Positions 49,415 to 62,040 of a DNA stretch of 64,000 bases are shown here, piece after piece; the first letter of the stretch is position 1; every line of letters starts with the position of its first letter. A program made the position numbers and the translations under genes. This DNA comes from Diphasiastrum complanatum. Lineage: Eukaryota > Streptophyta > Lycopodiopsida > Lycopodiales > Lycopodiaceae. A model generated the notes under the pieces. It was not told the origin of the DNA. It ran no database searches and saw only the letters and a program-made list of their open reading frames with translations. The stretch spans positions 40,247,323 through 40,311,322 of the forward strand of contig CM055103.1 in assembly GCA_029204225.1 (NCBI GenBank), read 5' to 3'.

Positions 49415-51376
49415 TCAAAAAGCACTTTTGAATCTTTCGCGGTCATGAGGAGTCGAGAAGTCAATATTTGGTCCCACAGGTATTATACCGTATGGGTTGA
49501 TACTTGGATGGCTACCATAGTAGTGCTTCTTTATGTGATACATATTTACAGTCTCTGCAATACCTGGAACTTGATATATGTCTTTGGTATAGTTGAAAAG
49601 ATTAGGATATTCTCGCAGCATCTTTTTGTTACATTTGAAGTGAACAACATAAACCTGCTCAGACAACTCAATTAAAAGATGAGACATGCAAACACAACTT
49701 GAGAATATATTTAGCCATAGTAATCAACTCAAAGTCCATCAGAAAATACATACGAATAATCTGCATTCCAAGTGATTTCCATTGGGTTCCTAAAGATGCA
49801 TACTTTTGCATGATGATCCAGAAAAAATTAGGACCAGTTGATGCAAGCGATAGTTTTCGAGCTCTTTGGAATGGAGATTACTAGAAACCTCAGCACACAT
49901 ATAATTAAAGTGAAACAAATCACAAGGTATTTCATTACCTCGTCAAATCGGATCAGGGTGACAAATAGACGAATGTCTGATTCTGTCAACCGGTTTCCGC
50001 ACATATAACGCTGGTTTGCCAATATCTTTTCACATCGATCAAGAGCATCGAAGAGTTCTTTGGCTGCCTGTGATTGACATATAGCACAAGACGAAGTTTT
50101 TAAGAAGGATACAGAACTACATAAGTACGATTTGTTTCCCAGGAATCATCACAATCTATTTTCCTTATCACCCACCTCTTCATAGGGTTTTTGTTTGGTG
50201 GCAAATCCACAACGATAAACCCCGTTATTGATTGCATGGTAGACCCAGCCATTGACCTCATCGATCTTGGAACGCAGCTCTTCTGGGTACAAATCAACTT
50301 CTGGATGCTTGGCTATATGATTGAATACATTGTTGAACATCCTGGTAATTTCTGCACTTTCATTGTTAACAATGGTCTTCTTTTGTTTATCCCATAGAAC
50401 CTGCATAGCACATTTCAAGACAAACTTTTCGTCGCTCTCTGTTTCTGTGATTTCACCTATCTAAAGATCTGTCTATCCAATTTTCAAGGGTAAAATCTGA
50501 TTTGACAAGAAGAGTAAAGATCTCATCAGGAAAGACTTAAGGTTTGAACTTTGAAATTCAGCCCTTGTTGAGTGAAACCAAATTCATATCTTCTAGAGAT
50601 TGAAAGCGAAAAGTTCATATGATGAGGCACATGTCTTGAGCAAATCACGCCTAGGAAAGTTTCCAAGACAATCGGAAAGAATTACCGGAACAGTGTATTT
50701 TGCAGAGTAATTGGAGCTGGCAATTTCGTAAAGCTCTCGCACAGTCCTTGCCCCATTTATTGGATCCAGTTGTGCACCAGGCTCTTCATCCTCAGAAACA
50801 GGAAACACCCACCCAAAATGATCTTCCCCCTCTTTTGTTCTTTCCCACTTAGGCTTCACAACCTGCCACCAGAATTCAAGCCCACAAATCCAACCCACAT
50901 CACCTTAGCAAATTGCTTCGCTTCAGCAAAATCTGAAGCTAAACCAACCACAAACAGATAATTCCTAGCACGAAAACCACAGTTAAAGGCCATAGGACGT
51001 TGAGAAAACAAAAAAGGAAGTATACAGTGAGGCCGATGGCATCCTCAAGCCCTTTGAGCTTGAGGAAAGCGTAGCAGCGGGAGGCCCAGGGGCAGGCATA
51101 GGAGATGTAAAGGTGATATCTGCCAGCCAGTGCAGGAAACTGGGCACCTTCCTGGTTGCTTATCCAGTGTCGGAAGCTTGATTCCGTGCGCTTGAATTCC
51201 CCATCCGTGGACATTTCCTGCAGTGCCGTCTTTGCATCACCACCTCCGCCCGATCCTGTGCCAGACATCATAAATCTCCGAGAAACGATTCTGATGCTGC
51301 TGTTGCTACTGCTGCTCCTGAAAAGCAAAATTGGTGACAAGGGATTCCCTTTCGCACCCGCTGCTGCGCACCTCAT
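49415..51376 (-). CDS. Glutathionyl-hydroquinone reductase (Xi-class GST)
   Basis: Reduces glutathionyl-quinone conjugates to hydroquinones using glutathione. Five exons with GT/AG borders, all phase 0: 51376-51026, 50862-50686, 50400-50176, 50067-49939 and 49654-49415, giving 373 residues. Residues 87-101 contain [12 protein letters not shown], with the CPWA motif and catalytic Cys95. Later landmarks are [26 protein letters not shown] (cis-Pro and GSH contacts), [48 protein letters not shown], and the end [18 protein letters not shown]. The first about 40 residues are rich in Ser, Arg and Ala with no acidic residue, so an organelle transit peptide is likely. ATG at 51376 is the first in frame; ATGATG near residue 36 could give a cytosolic form. 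All family landmarks are intact. Confidence 0.93.
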
Positions 51377-51473
51377 CTCCACTTTGCCGCCATATCTCTC
51401 TCTCTCTCTCTTTTCTGTCTGTAAGTCAACCAAATTTCTATTTCAAGTATTTTATCAAAAACCAACGGAAGAG

Positions 51474-51546
51474 CGATCGCGATGGGACTCGAACCCACAA
51501 TCTCCCGCTCCGGAGGCGAGCGCCTTATCCATTAGGCCACGCGATC
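51474..51546 (-). tRNA. tRNA-Arg (anticodon CCG)
   Basis: A 73-nt cloverleaf reads on the minus strand: acceptor GATCGCG pairing CGCGATC, D arm GCCT-AATGGATA-AGGC, anticodon arm CTCGC-CTCCGGA-GCGGG with anticodon CCG, a 5-nt variable loop, T arm GTGGG-TTCGAGT-CCCAT, discriminator G. There is no intron. It is 97 bp upstream of the reductase start codon on the same strand. Confidence 0.95.
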
Positions 51547-52499
51547 CAGTATAATTAAGCGTCCTACATTTATATCTATCAAATCAGACGGTGTAAGTCG
51601 TCTTGTCAAGTGCTTTTACGTTTTTTTTTTGCACCTCTTAAGCTCCTTAACTAGTGGTCTATTATATACAACAAAGCAATGTAAGATGGGCAATGCCATG
51701 TAAGGGGCAAGCCCCTAAGATGTCACATCACAGTGATTTGGGAATCGAGACTGCACCTAGCCAACCACAGTTAACAACTCTACCCATACACCCCGCTATC
51801 ATTGTGTTTGTGCATTTAATACATACTTTCGTTGAGTGAGGCATATATACCCCTTTGTGAGATTTTATAGTCTTCAAAATTTGAGAAGCTTAAAAAAAAT
51901 TGCATTTTTTTTTAGATTACCTCAAAGGAGGTTTCTTATGTTGGAAGAAGGAAGGGAAGAGGAAGAGTCGAATGATCTTTCTTCCTTATGCATGACTACG
52001 CCTATCATAAATCAAACAAAGCTATAATGACAATCGTCACGTTTGATCTTTTAAAAACTAACTCTGAAATCATTAGCGCTAAAGTGATTTCGTAGCCAAA
52101 CAATCACAAAGTGAAGTGATGTATGAGAATCATACATTTTGACATGATACTGAACGCAACGAGAAGATGGATTGATTCAGTAAGTAGCATGTACAAAGTC
52201 AGATGATGATGAGCACAAAACAATAGTGGATGAAACCACATGCTCTAAACTATCTCTGAGTAATTGGTAACTCTATTTGATGCACTTCCGCTGATAAGCA
52301 GTAAGCGCTAAATGGCAATAGTCAAACAAATAACTAATTGAACTCTATGAGTCCTCCTTTGATTTACTATGTATGTTGTGCTTTTATAATGAGTAAGTAT
52401 TTATACTAAAGCAATTTAAGCTTATCCCATTAGGTCAGCTTAATTAGGTCGTAGGAGGTCGCAATTGATAGGTAGCCACAATGTTCTCATCCATTTAGT
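51547..52499. other. Intergenic; includes a fragment related to the foldback element
   Basis: At about 51865-51935 CTTCAAAATTTGAGAAGCTTAAAAAA...ACCTCAAAGGAGG resembles the right arm of the foldback element near 4905-4960. No gene is seen. The right part may belong to the LTR of the following Copia. Confidence 0.4.
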
Positions 52500-55089
52500 A
52501 AGGCCTTCCCAGAAATTTAATTGCAAAACGGTTAGGGCAAGTCATAAGCTTCTAAATAAGCGGAAACAATAACTGTCTTCCTTCGATAGTTCATTGTCAT
52601 TGTCGACGTCGAGGCCACTTGTTGAGCGATTCTCGAGTATTTCTACAGATTGTGTAGAAACATGAATAAATCTGCAAAACCGAATAAATGAAATGTATGT
52701 AGATTAAAGATGAAAGATTATTTGGATGAATCACTCCATATAGTAGAATAATTCAACACTCCCCCTTAATTTGAATCCATGAATGCCTTGACCTTCAAAC
52801 TTAGTTTTGCACAAAATTTTCTATGTGCATCCAAGCTTAGTGCCTTAGTAAAAATATCAGCTATCCTGTGTTGTGTTCGACAATACTGTAGATCTACCTC
52901 TTTGTCGAGAACTTTGCTTCTGACATAGTGATACTTAATTTTAATGTGCTTACTCCTAGAATGAAATCTAGGGTTGGTGATAAAGCAATAGCACTTTGAT
53001 TATCACAAAATAAAGTTGTCAGAGCATATTGTTTCAGACAAACATCTGAAAGAAAGTTTCTCAACCATATTGCTTCCTTTGTAGCTTGAGAGGCTGCGAT
53101 ACATTCTGATTCAGTAGAAGATAGAGCTATTGAAGTTTGCTTTCGATTGTTCCATGAAATGGGACCATTGTTGAGGAAGAATGTAAATCCAGATGTGGAT
53201 TTATGATAGTCTACATCTCCTGCCCAACTTGCATCTGAATAACCACTGAGCCTTATTGAGTTTGTCATTGTTGACTGCCCCATAGTAGCTCGTATATATC
53301 GCATAACTCTGATAAGAGCTTTCCAATGTGTAATGCTAGGATTAGTCATAAATTGACTTAAGGAATTAACTGCAAAAGCTATGTTTGGTCTGGTACAAGT
53401 CATTGCATTCATAGGAGATCCTATTATCAAGTGATAAAGGATATTCATGCATTTGCTCCTTCCCTTCGACTGTTTGGGGACACTGGTCCTTCGACAATTT
53501 GAGTCCTAGGTCCATTGGTGAGTGAGCCGACTTGCAATTCATCAGATTATATCTGATCAACATATTGTGAATGTATCTTTGTTAATTGATGTAGTTTCGG
53601 TCTCTTTGGATTTGAATACCTAGATAGTAATGAGCTTCGCCCATATCTGTCATGTCGAAATTTGATGACAACATTGATTTAGCTTCTTTTATTAGATCGA
53701 TACTATTGTTGAAAAGCAGTGTCATTCACATACAAAGTGATAACAATAAAAGAATGTTGCACTATCTTGAAGTAGACCTTAGAGTATGAAGTGCTTGGTC
53801 GATAGCCATGATCGATGAAAAGAGTTGATCCTCTGAAACCATGCTCTAGCAAATTGCTTCTAGTCGTAAAGTGCTCTGTGGAGTTTACGACATGATTCTT
53901 TTTACTTTCGATAGTATAACCTTCGAGTTGTATCATGTAGATATCTTCTTCGATTAGTCTATTGAGATAGGATGTTTGTACATCCATTTGATGTATCTCT
54001 AAATCGGCAGCAGTAGCAAACGACAATAGAAGTCTGATTAAAGAATGTTTAACTACTGGACTGAAAGTCTCAATGTAGTCGACATTATGTATATGTGAAG
54101 ATCCTCTCACGACAAGTCGAGCTTTTCTTTGATCGATACTTTCATCCGCCTTGTATTTGATTTTGAAAATCCATTTGCAATCAACTACATTTCTGTTGGC
54201 AGGCAATTAGACAATAGTCCAAGTCTGGTTCTTGATGAGAGATAAATACTCTCTATCCATAGCTTCTTTCCAAAGATCGGAATCGGGTTGACTAAGTTCC
54301 TCTTCGACAATAGTCAACTCTTGAATAAGATAAGTAGCAGACTCATCAATATACCTTATAGGTGGTCTCTTGTCGATCTTCTAGAGATGAGCGAAGTTGA
54401 TAATTTCCATTATGCTATAGTTGCTTAGCTGCAACATCATCTTCTTCAGATTCGTTGTTGATAAGCTATTCATCTGCAATAGATGAGCTAGGACTTTCAA
54501 TAGGATAAGTCGAGTTGGGAACAGTAATGTTCGATAATTCAACAATATCCGATAGTTCGACTACATGAGCTTTGCCCTTGTCTTTGAGGTCGATAAACTT
54601 ATCTTCGATGAAAATGATATCCCGACTGGTGAAATTTATCTTCGACTCGACATGATCATATAGCTTATAAGCTTTATCTAAAGTAGTGTAGCTGATGAAA
54701 ATACATTTGATACTATGGAAGTTGAGCTTCTTCCTGATATCTTGCGGTATCTACGCATAAGCGATACATCCAAAAATGCGTAGATTCGATAAAGATGGTT
54801 TGGAGCTTGTCCAAAATTCATATGGTGTTTTGTCTAAAAGACCTTTATTCGAACATATATTCTGGTTAGGGCAAGTCGTAAGCTTCGTAATAAGTGGAAA
54901 CAGTAATTGTCTTCCTTCGATAGTGCGTTGTCGTCATCGACGTCGAGGCCACCTGTTGAGCGATTCTCGAGTAGTTCTGTAGGCTGTGTAGAAACACGAA
55001 TAAAACTGCAGAACTAAACAAATGAAATGGATGTAGATTAAATATCGATTATTCAGATGAATCACTCCCGATAGTAGAATAATCCAACA
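52500..55089 (-). mobile_element. Copia retrotransposon remnant of a different family
   Basis: On the minus strand a partial 5' LTR (55089-54866, starting TGTTGGATT) joins abruptly to pol. An integrase-RT linker follows (LRIFGCIAYA; KCIFISYTTLDKAYKLYD), then RT (NVVDCKWIFKIKYKADESI, RKARLVVRG, DVQTSYLNRLIEEDIYMIQLEG; an internal deletion; YVND for YVDD) and RNase H (GYSDASWAGD, ISWNNRKQTSIALSSTESE, LFCDNQSAIAL). A polypurine tract AAGGGGGAG precedes the 3' LTR, which starts TGTTGAATT at 52758. Right LTR parts match those at 52500-52758. Gag, protease and most of the integrase are deleted, and stops are present. Confidence 0.82.
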
Positions 55090-57308
55090 TCCCAAGATTG
55101 CTTCCATGTGCTAAGTAATGTTGATTGGCTTGTGTTTTGGGTTTAACCATATTTTTCTATGTTCTGTGCATTTTGAAAATTTATGCATGACTAGGCAATT
55201 GTTCACTCTCCATATGTAGGTGGAGGCATGGGCAGTCCAATGTTTGTTTTGAGAATGAGGATCTATATCCTTTATGACATCAATTTGTTTTTTTGTTTTT
55301 TGGAGCAACGCTCCAAAGATTTGGTGAGTGGGCCAAGAATCAGTATACAAACTATGTTCATCTCAAATGCTTGTGTATTTAATGATTTTTAGGTTGGATC
55401 TTCCATCCAAAATGGGATGCCAATGCAATTACCAAGCATAATCTTGTCCACTTTGCTACAAAAGCAAATGTTTTCTCATAGTCTTCCCCTTGCTCTGTTC
55501 ATAGTCTCATAGTCTTTGCTTATGCTTTGTAATAGAACTGTTTTCATGAAAGTTCATCCTATAAACCTACTTATTATTGATGGGTTTCTTGCTTGGAAGA
55601 AGATCTACAAGTTCCCACGTACGATGTCTCAATGCAATCCAATTCCTCCTTCATTGACATACCTTTGAATCTTTTGCTTTTTCATAGGATGATGGTTCTT
55701 GACACTCCAAAATGTCGCTCATTACGTGTAATTTACATGGTAATGTTCATGAGCTTTGTTCTCTCTTGATTATTTCCTTGGTTTTTTTTTGTTTTTACTA
55801 GATTTTGGATGATTCGTCTACGCAATTTTCATGATGGTTTCATACCATTTTGGTACCTTTTGAAAAAGTGATATACTTATTGGCAAACTATCCCAAGGTG
55901 TGTCTTGCTTCTTCCCTTTGTCACCAACAGGTTTTATCTTCTTGGCTCCTATCAACAAGTACCTCCCCTTTGTCTCTTCAGTAGGTGGGGTTTGATTATT
56001 ATTCTCATATTCATCACAATCATAATGCTTGATCTCATAAAGGTACAATGCCCTGATCTTCTTCCAAGATTGTAGGACGCTTTTCACCTTCTCCATCACT
56101 TCATAATCACCCGATCCATCTAACCTATGCAAGTCATCAAAGATCACATCCTCTTACTTTAGAAGCCACCATAAGGGCCTTAGAAATCATGCATGAACAA
56201 GATATCTCCCTCTCATATATTAAACTTATACATCTCTTGACATGAAGACATACTTGGGCCATGAGTTCATCATGTATACGAGATCATGACAAATGTTGTT
56301 CATCAAGATTCATGAACAAGATCTCTTTCTCACTATCAAATATGTCCATGAGCACACCCCCACAAATATCTCCATTAGCACACTCTCTCATACGCTTAAA
56401 ATAGACAAGTACGAGCATATATCCGAGAGAAACATAGTTAATCAATAAGGAATAATACATTGCTAAGCTCTAAAGTTTAAGCCTAGATATTAACAGTTGT
56501 TGTTCGTCAAGATTTCTCACGCTCACAAATGTATCTATATGTATGTTATAATCCATCTTTCACAAATTCATCACACATATATGCTCATAAAGACAATTCA
56601 AGTTATCCAAAATGACAACTTTATAACCCTCTTCCAATAGCTAGAGCACAATCTTCAAATGTACCTTGCCTCTCCTATCAAAGGTATGCTCTTCTATGTA
56701 ACATTGACCACTTGCAATCTTGGTACCATTTGAAGCCATACTATAGTGATGGAATCTTTTGCCAAGATAAGTTCACTTCAATTCTACATGTTGCCCTTTC
56801 GCAAAGCATACATCAAAATGCTAGAAAAGAAAAATGTAGGTTTTGTAACAACATACATGCTACTAAATTGCGAATAGAAGCAAAAGAACCTAACCCCTAC
56901 TTTTATTAATGATGGAAGAACCCAAACGATGCCAAATGACAAACATAATTAAGCTAATGTGCTTAATAGAATATAAAGCATCAAAATAACTACTGAAAAC
57001 CCTACTGCCTGATGTTAGTCACTAGCTATAATAGTGTCACTAATAGAAACAGATGTATTAAAATGGTTGTAGTAGCCACAAAAGGTCATCCAAGGTACAA
57101 CTACCACATGTCTAACGTTACCAAAGTCATCATGGCATTGCACCTTTGATCATAAGGCAAGCTATGAAAGAGAATGAAAAAACTCGAAAAAACAAAAGTG
57201 CTTACTCGAAAGTACCCTTGCTTTGTTTGCATAAGCAAAATCTCAAGATAAAATCTGCGTTCCATCTACGTGATTTTGTTGAGTTTTGACTAATTGAGTA
57301 ATTGATTG

Positions 57309-57310
<2 letters not shown>
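55090..57310. other. Intergenic with one unrecognised minus-strand ORF
   Basis: A 109-codon frame at 55818-56147 (minus) encodes a hydrophilic protein (MEKVKSVLQSWKKIRALYLYEI; GRYLLIGAKKIKPV) with no family I recognise; it may be a transposon fragment. A 79-codon frame at 55111-55350 is equally anonymous. The remainder shows nothing. Confidence 0.35.

Positions 57311-57370
<60 letters not shown>
57311..57370. repeat. (GA)30 microsatellite
   Basis: An uninterrupted GA run of 60 bp. Confidence 0.95.
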
Positions 57371-57373
<3 letters not shown>

Positions 57374-58203
57374 ACTGATTGAGAGACTCAGACTTGTGTG
57401 TACCAAGATGCACTACATGGTCTAGTATGTGTCTTGCATCAAATAAATCTGATCTCTTACTAGCATGTTGCAGTTCAGGTTGCACAATGGCACTCGGAAA
57501 ATTTCAAGTCTTACAGATATATAGGACTGCATGCATTGTATATAACACATGCATATTCCACTATTATGTTGCTCTTTTTCTGCCAAGTCTTAATGCCTGG
57601 GAATGGAGTTTCTAGTGAAGTTTACACTGGGTTCAGTGGCCATTGAATTGTGGCCCAGCCTAACAGCCTCACCATATTTTTTACGCCCACTTTACCCATT
57701 GCAAAGGTGGCTAAGAATTCCATTTCCCAATACAAAACTCATGCTCCTGACCGTCAACACATCCATTACACCCACTTTCCCTTACGCATTGCTTTGGATA
57801 GCAATTTTGTTTTTCTAGAATTTATTGACAGGCATATTTTCTACTTTCAAGGCGGTGTCGCCATCAATGCAGCAGTGGGTGTTGCATACCTTCAGGACAA
57901 GTATAACCAATAAACCATTATGAAAGACTGCAAAGCATACTTACTCTACAACAATGTAAACAATGGCTTTGGCCTGGAGATATCAAACTCTTGTATTGAT
58001 GAAACATTGTGATCACAATTTTTTATATAACACAAAAGGTTGCAACTTACATGATCTCTCATACAAACTAAACATCGTCTGTTTTATTTGTGGAATTCTC
58101 TACTTGCTAGCATGGGGGTTTCTGGTACAAGTGCAATTGACACTGATTAAAATTCGCTTTGATGGTGTTTTTTTTCAACATGAATACTTTACATTGTTTA
58201 CCT
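57371..58203. other. Intergenic; 3' region of the PDF-PPR-DYW gene
   Basis: No independent gene seen; the right part should include the 3' untranslated region of the PPR gene. Confidence 0.4.
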
Positions 58204-61200
58204 TCACCAGTAATCCTTGCAAGAACAAACACCATCCTCAAAATGATGAAAGCGAGAAGCATCCCTTACCGTGAGGGATCGTCCAGTGATTTTAGAGATG
58301 AACTTGGTGGCAGTGTGGCAGTCACCACACACCCTGAGGTTCTTTAAAATACGGAGAGGAGTTCCAGGTGGTGAGCTGATTAGCCCAAATGCTATGGCCA
58401 GCCTTTCACTGTGATGGTTCAGTGACAGTTCTTGATCTTCCTTTTCCACATCATGCAGAACAAATCTAGTGTTGGGTACATACCCTATCTGTCTCATTTG
58501 CTTATACAGTCTCTCCAATTGTTCATGAATTTCATTAATTTGAGGATGCTCTTCATCATTCACTACAAACCTATGCATCTTGTTGTTCATCTCAATCCAA
58601 GAATGCCCCGGCTGCTTAAAGACATATCTTTCCTTCCTTAAGTCATGAACCTTAGATTTATGATCCCACTTGCCTGAAGCTGCATAGATATTGGATAACA
58701 AAACATATGCAGAAGTGCTTTCAGGGTCCAATGCAAGGACTCTCTTTGCAACAATCTCCCCCATCTTCATATTCTGATGACTTCTACAAGCACCAAGTAA
58801 GGCCATCCAAACAGAAGGGTCTGGCTGGAAAGGCATACTCTTTATCATGATTGCTGCCTCATCCAAGAACCCAGAACGACCAAGAAGGTCAATTATGCAG
58901 CTGTAATGCTCTAATGATGCTGAAACACCATAAAAAGAGCTCATAGACTCAAAAAAAAACTGCCCTTCATCTACTTGGCCTGCATGGTTGAATGTGGAGA
59001 GAAGGCAAAGAAAGGTGGTACTATCAATATCTGTGTTTTCTCGGAACATATTCTCAAACAAGTGGATGGCTTCCTTGCCCAGGCCATGCATCGCATATCC
59101 ACCAAGCATCGTGTTCCAAGTGACAACATCACGTTTTGGCATGTTGTTGAACACTTTCCAAGCATCCTCAATGCTTCCACACTTGGCATACATACCAACA
59201 AGGCAGCTGGACACATAAACATCAGCCCCCAATCCTCTTTCAACAACCTTTGTATGAATACGCCTGCCTTCTTCCAATGCTGCTAAGCTGGCACATGCAT
59301 TCAGAACACCCACAAAGGTGGTATTGATTGGTTCAACATCTTTTTGTTGCATCTCTCGAAAAACCTCTATTGCTTTCTCTGCCAGATCACATTTCACATA
59401 GGCCAAAATCATGGCATTCCAGGAAACTATGTCCTTAATGGGCATATTGTCAAAAACTCTGCAAGCATCTTCTATGCTACCACATTTGCCATACATGTTT
59501 ATTAGGTTACTCCCTATTACAATGTCTGAATCCCAGCCCCTTTGAATGATTTGTGCATGTATCTGCTTGCCATCCTCCAGTGACTCAGTGCTAACACATG
59601 CACTGAGGGTACTCACAAAGGTGATCTTATCTGGCTGTACCTGTTCCCGCTGCATTTGTGAAAACAATGCCAATGCCATATTCACCAGCCCACATTTGAC
59701 ATAGCCTGAAATCATGGCATTCCAAGTGACCAGATCATGTGAGTTCATGCTGCTGAAAATTCTGCAAGCATCCTCGATGCTGTTGCACTTAGTATACATG
59801 TCAATTAAGCAAGCACTGATGAAGACATCTGACTCCCATCCCCGTTGATTGTTAATGCTTGCATGAAAACATCTCCCCTCTTCCAGTGCCAATGTGCTAG
59901 CACATGCAGTAAAGATACCCACAAAGGTTATGACGTCTGGTTCCACAGCTTCCCGTTGCATCTGCGACAACAATATCAATGCCTTCTCTGCCTGATTGCT
60001 TTTCACATATCCCTGGAGCATAGCATTCCAAGAAATTACATCAACTACAGGCATCTCACCAAAGGTTCTGCAAGCATCCTCTATGCTGTCACATTTGATG
60101 TACATATCGACTAAACAGCTTCCTACAAAGAGGTCCAATGGGTATTTCCTTAAAGTGATATGTGAATGGATAGACCTGCCCTCATCAAGTGCCATTGAAC
60201 TAGCACAGGCATTGAGGACACCTACAAATGTGTAACTATCTGGAATCATTTGCTCACGTTGCATCTGTTTGTAAAATTCCATTGCTTTTCCAAATTGGGC
60301 GCATTTCAAATAGCCCCCAATCATGGCATTCCACGATCCACTATCATGCATCTTCATATTATTGAATGCTCTGCAAGCATCCTCCAAGCTGCTACATTTA
60401 AGATACATATCAATAAGGCAATTCCCCATTGAGACATCTGAGTCGTATCTTCGTTCAATGACCTGTCCATGAATACGCCTCCCCTCTTCCAACGCTGCTA
60501 CAGTAGAACACGCATTGAGAGCTGCCATAAAGACAACCCTATCTGGTTCCACCTTGTCTTTTTGCATTCTTATAAAAAGTTGTAGTGCCTCTCGTCCTAG
60601 CCCACGTCGGACAAACCCTACTATTATAGTACTCCAAGTAACAACATCATGAGTTGGCATGCTGTTGAAGACTCTCCAAGCATCTTCTAAACTTCCACAC
60701 TTGCAATACATGTCAATCAAACAGCTTCCTATGAAAATATCTGATTCCAACCCGCTTTCCTTGATCTGTCTATGTATATGACGTCCTTCTTCTAGGAATT
60801 CTGAGTGAATGCATGCTTTGAGGGCCCAAATGAAAGTGAACTTGTTTGGGCTTACACATTCTGCCTGCATTTGCCGGAAGATGTCTAGTGCCTTGATTTG
60901 ATCCCCACTTCTCACAGATGTTGCAACCATTGTAGTCCAAGAGAAGACACTCCGTTGAATTGCATCTGGCGACATAGCGGCCAACTCTACTTTCACCCAT
61001 GGTGGCGTCTTTTCGTTTATCCACAAGCCCTTTTGGGTTTTCTTGTGCTTAAAATCTGGGTATCTTGGATTTTCCTGGTATAATAAGGCCAGGTCCTATT
61101 GATAAGATAGAACTTGAGCTACAAAGCATATCGCAATCCATTAAAATCACTTCAGGGCAGTAGGCTATTAGAGAGCTACCTTTTCAAATCGATGATCCCA

Positions 61201-61912
61201 CCACTGGAAAGGATCTGAGAAAAAGAGCTGCCAAAGTTGCTCTATTCTTTTTCCCTGACCTGTCACAGAAGTATCGTCACTAAGAACCATCAAAAACCTT
61301 GGAAGAGATTAATGTCCAAAACCACAATGAATGTCACAACATGAAATGAGTACCAAGTCCTACTGGGAGGCATGTAATCTTGGCCAATTTTCCCTTTACC
61401 CAAGGAGGGTTTGAAGAGCTGTCCACCCACAGGACCTCCCTAGCTTCCTTATGCTTAAAGCCCGCTATTCTAGGATTTCTCTGTGAAAACCGTCACATTC
61501 ACCTGATCAGACAAAAGTTGAAAGCAAGCTAGCGTCAGCAGGAAAATAGAAATTCTAATTCTAATTTTCCATTCAGAAGCAAGAAACTGCAAAGCACAAA
61601 ACCGTATGCAATTCAGCTTCACCTTATTCTTGAACCTATTGTCCTGCCACTTGGAAGGATCAGCAAAGACTAACAGGTAGAGCTCTTCCGAGCTTCTATT
61701 TCTTCCTGCACACCAGCACAAAATGGACAGAGGTCACATATTTGTGAAGTTATCAACAAAAGCTGAAAACCCTTGACAATCTAATGTTTTCTGATTAAAG
61801 CAAGCAGACAAACTGTGGCCTTGAGCTTACTTTCACCTGCATATCGCCCAACAATGCTGGGTTCCCAATATCCAGTGGTGAGGCTTTCCAACGACTCTGC
61901 CAGTGCTGCCAT
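58204..61912 (-). CDS. PDF-motif (OSB-type) to PLS-class PPR-DYW fusion protein
   Basis: Five exons (61912-61831, 61705-61623, 61480-61364, 61254-61180, 61074-58204) have GT/AG borders, matching phases and no stop, giving 1075 residues. Two PDF motifs of OSB single-stranded-DNA-binding proteins lie at about 34-87 ([34 protein letters not shown]) and 100-150 ([43 protein letters not shown]). The last half of PDF2 and the first PPR share one exon: 19 residues after PPWV the frame reads [10 protein letters not shown]. About seven P-L-S triplets follow, then E motifs ([14 protein letters not shown]), a PG box ([13 protein letters not shown]) and an intact DYW domain with HSE at 1007-1009, CGDCH with C1035/C1038, and terminal CSCKDYW. 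DYW proteins perform cytidine editing in plant organelles. No OB fold is seen, and an acceptor-like tract precedes the ATG, so upstream exons (transit peptide) are possible. Confidence 0.82.
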
Positions 61913-61940
61913 TTGCTCAAAACCTTCTGCAATAGAGGAA

Positions 61941-62040
61941 TGGTTGATGAGGAATGACTATTGCCCAAATGGTTGAGAGGAATGATTATTGCCCAAATTT
62001 TGCATGGTTGATGAGGAATGACTATTGCCCAAATTTTGCA
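61941..62040. repeat. Three tandem about 33-bp repeats upstream of the PDF-PPR-DYW gene
   Basis: Three units of TGGTTGATGAGGAATGAC followed by TATTGCCCAAAT (two also with TTTGCA) begin at about 61941, 61971 and 62005. They lie 29-128 bp upstream of the chosen start codon, in a promoter, leader or first intron. Confidence 0.85.

Noticed and set aside
58971-60432. Several frames of 60-103 codons overlapping the PPR-DYW exon
   Set aside because: All are alternative or antisense registers of an intact 2.9-kb coding exon.
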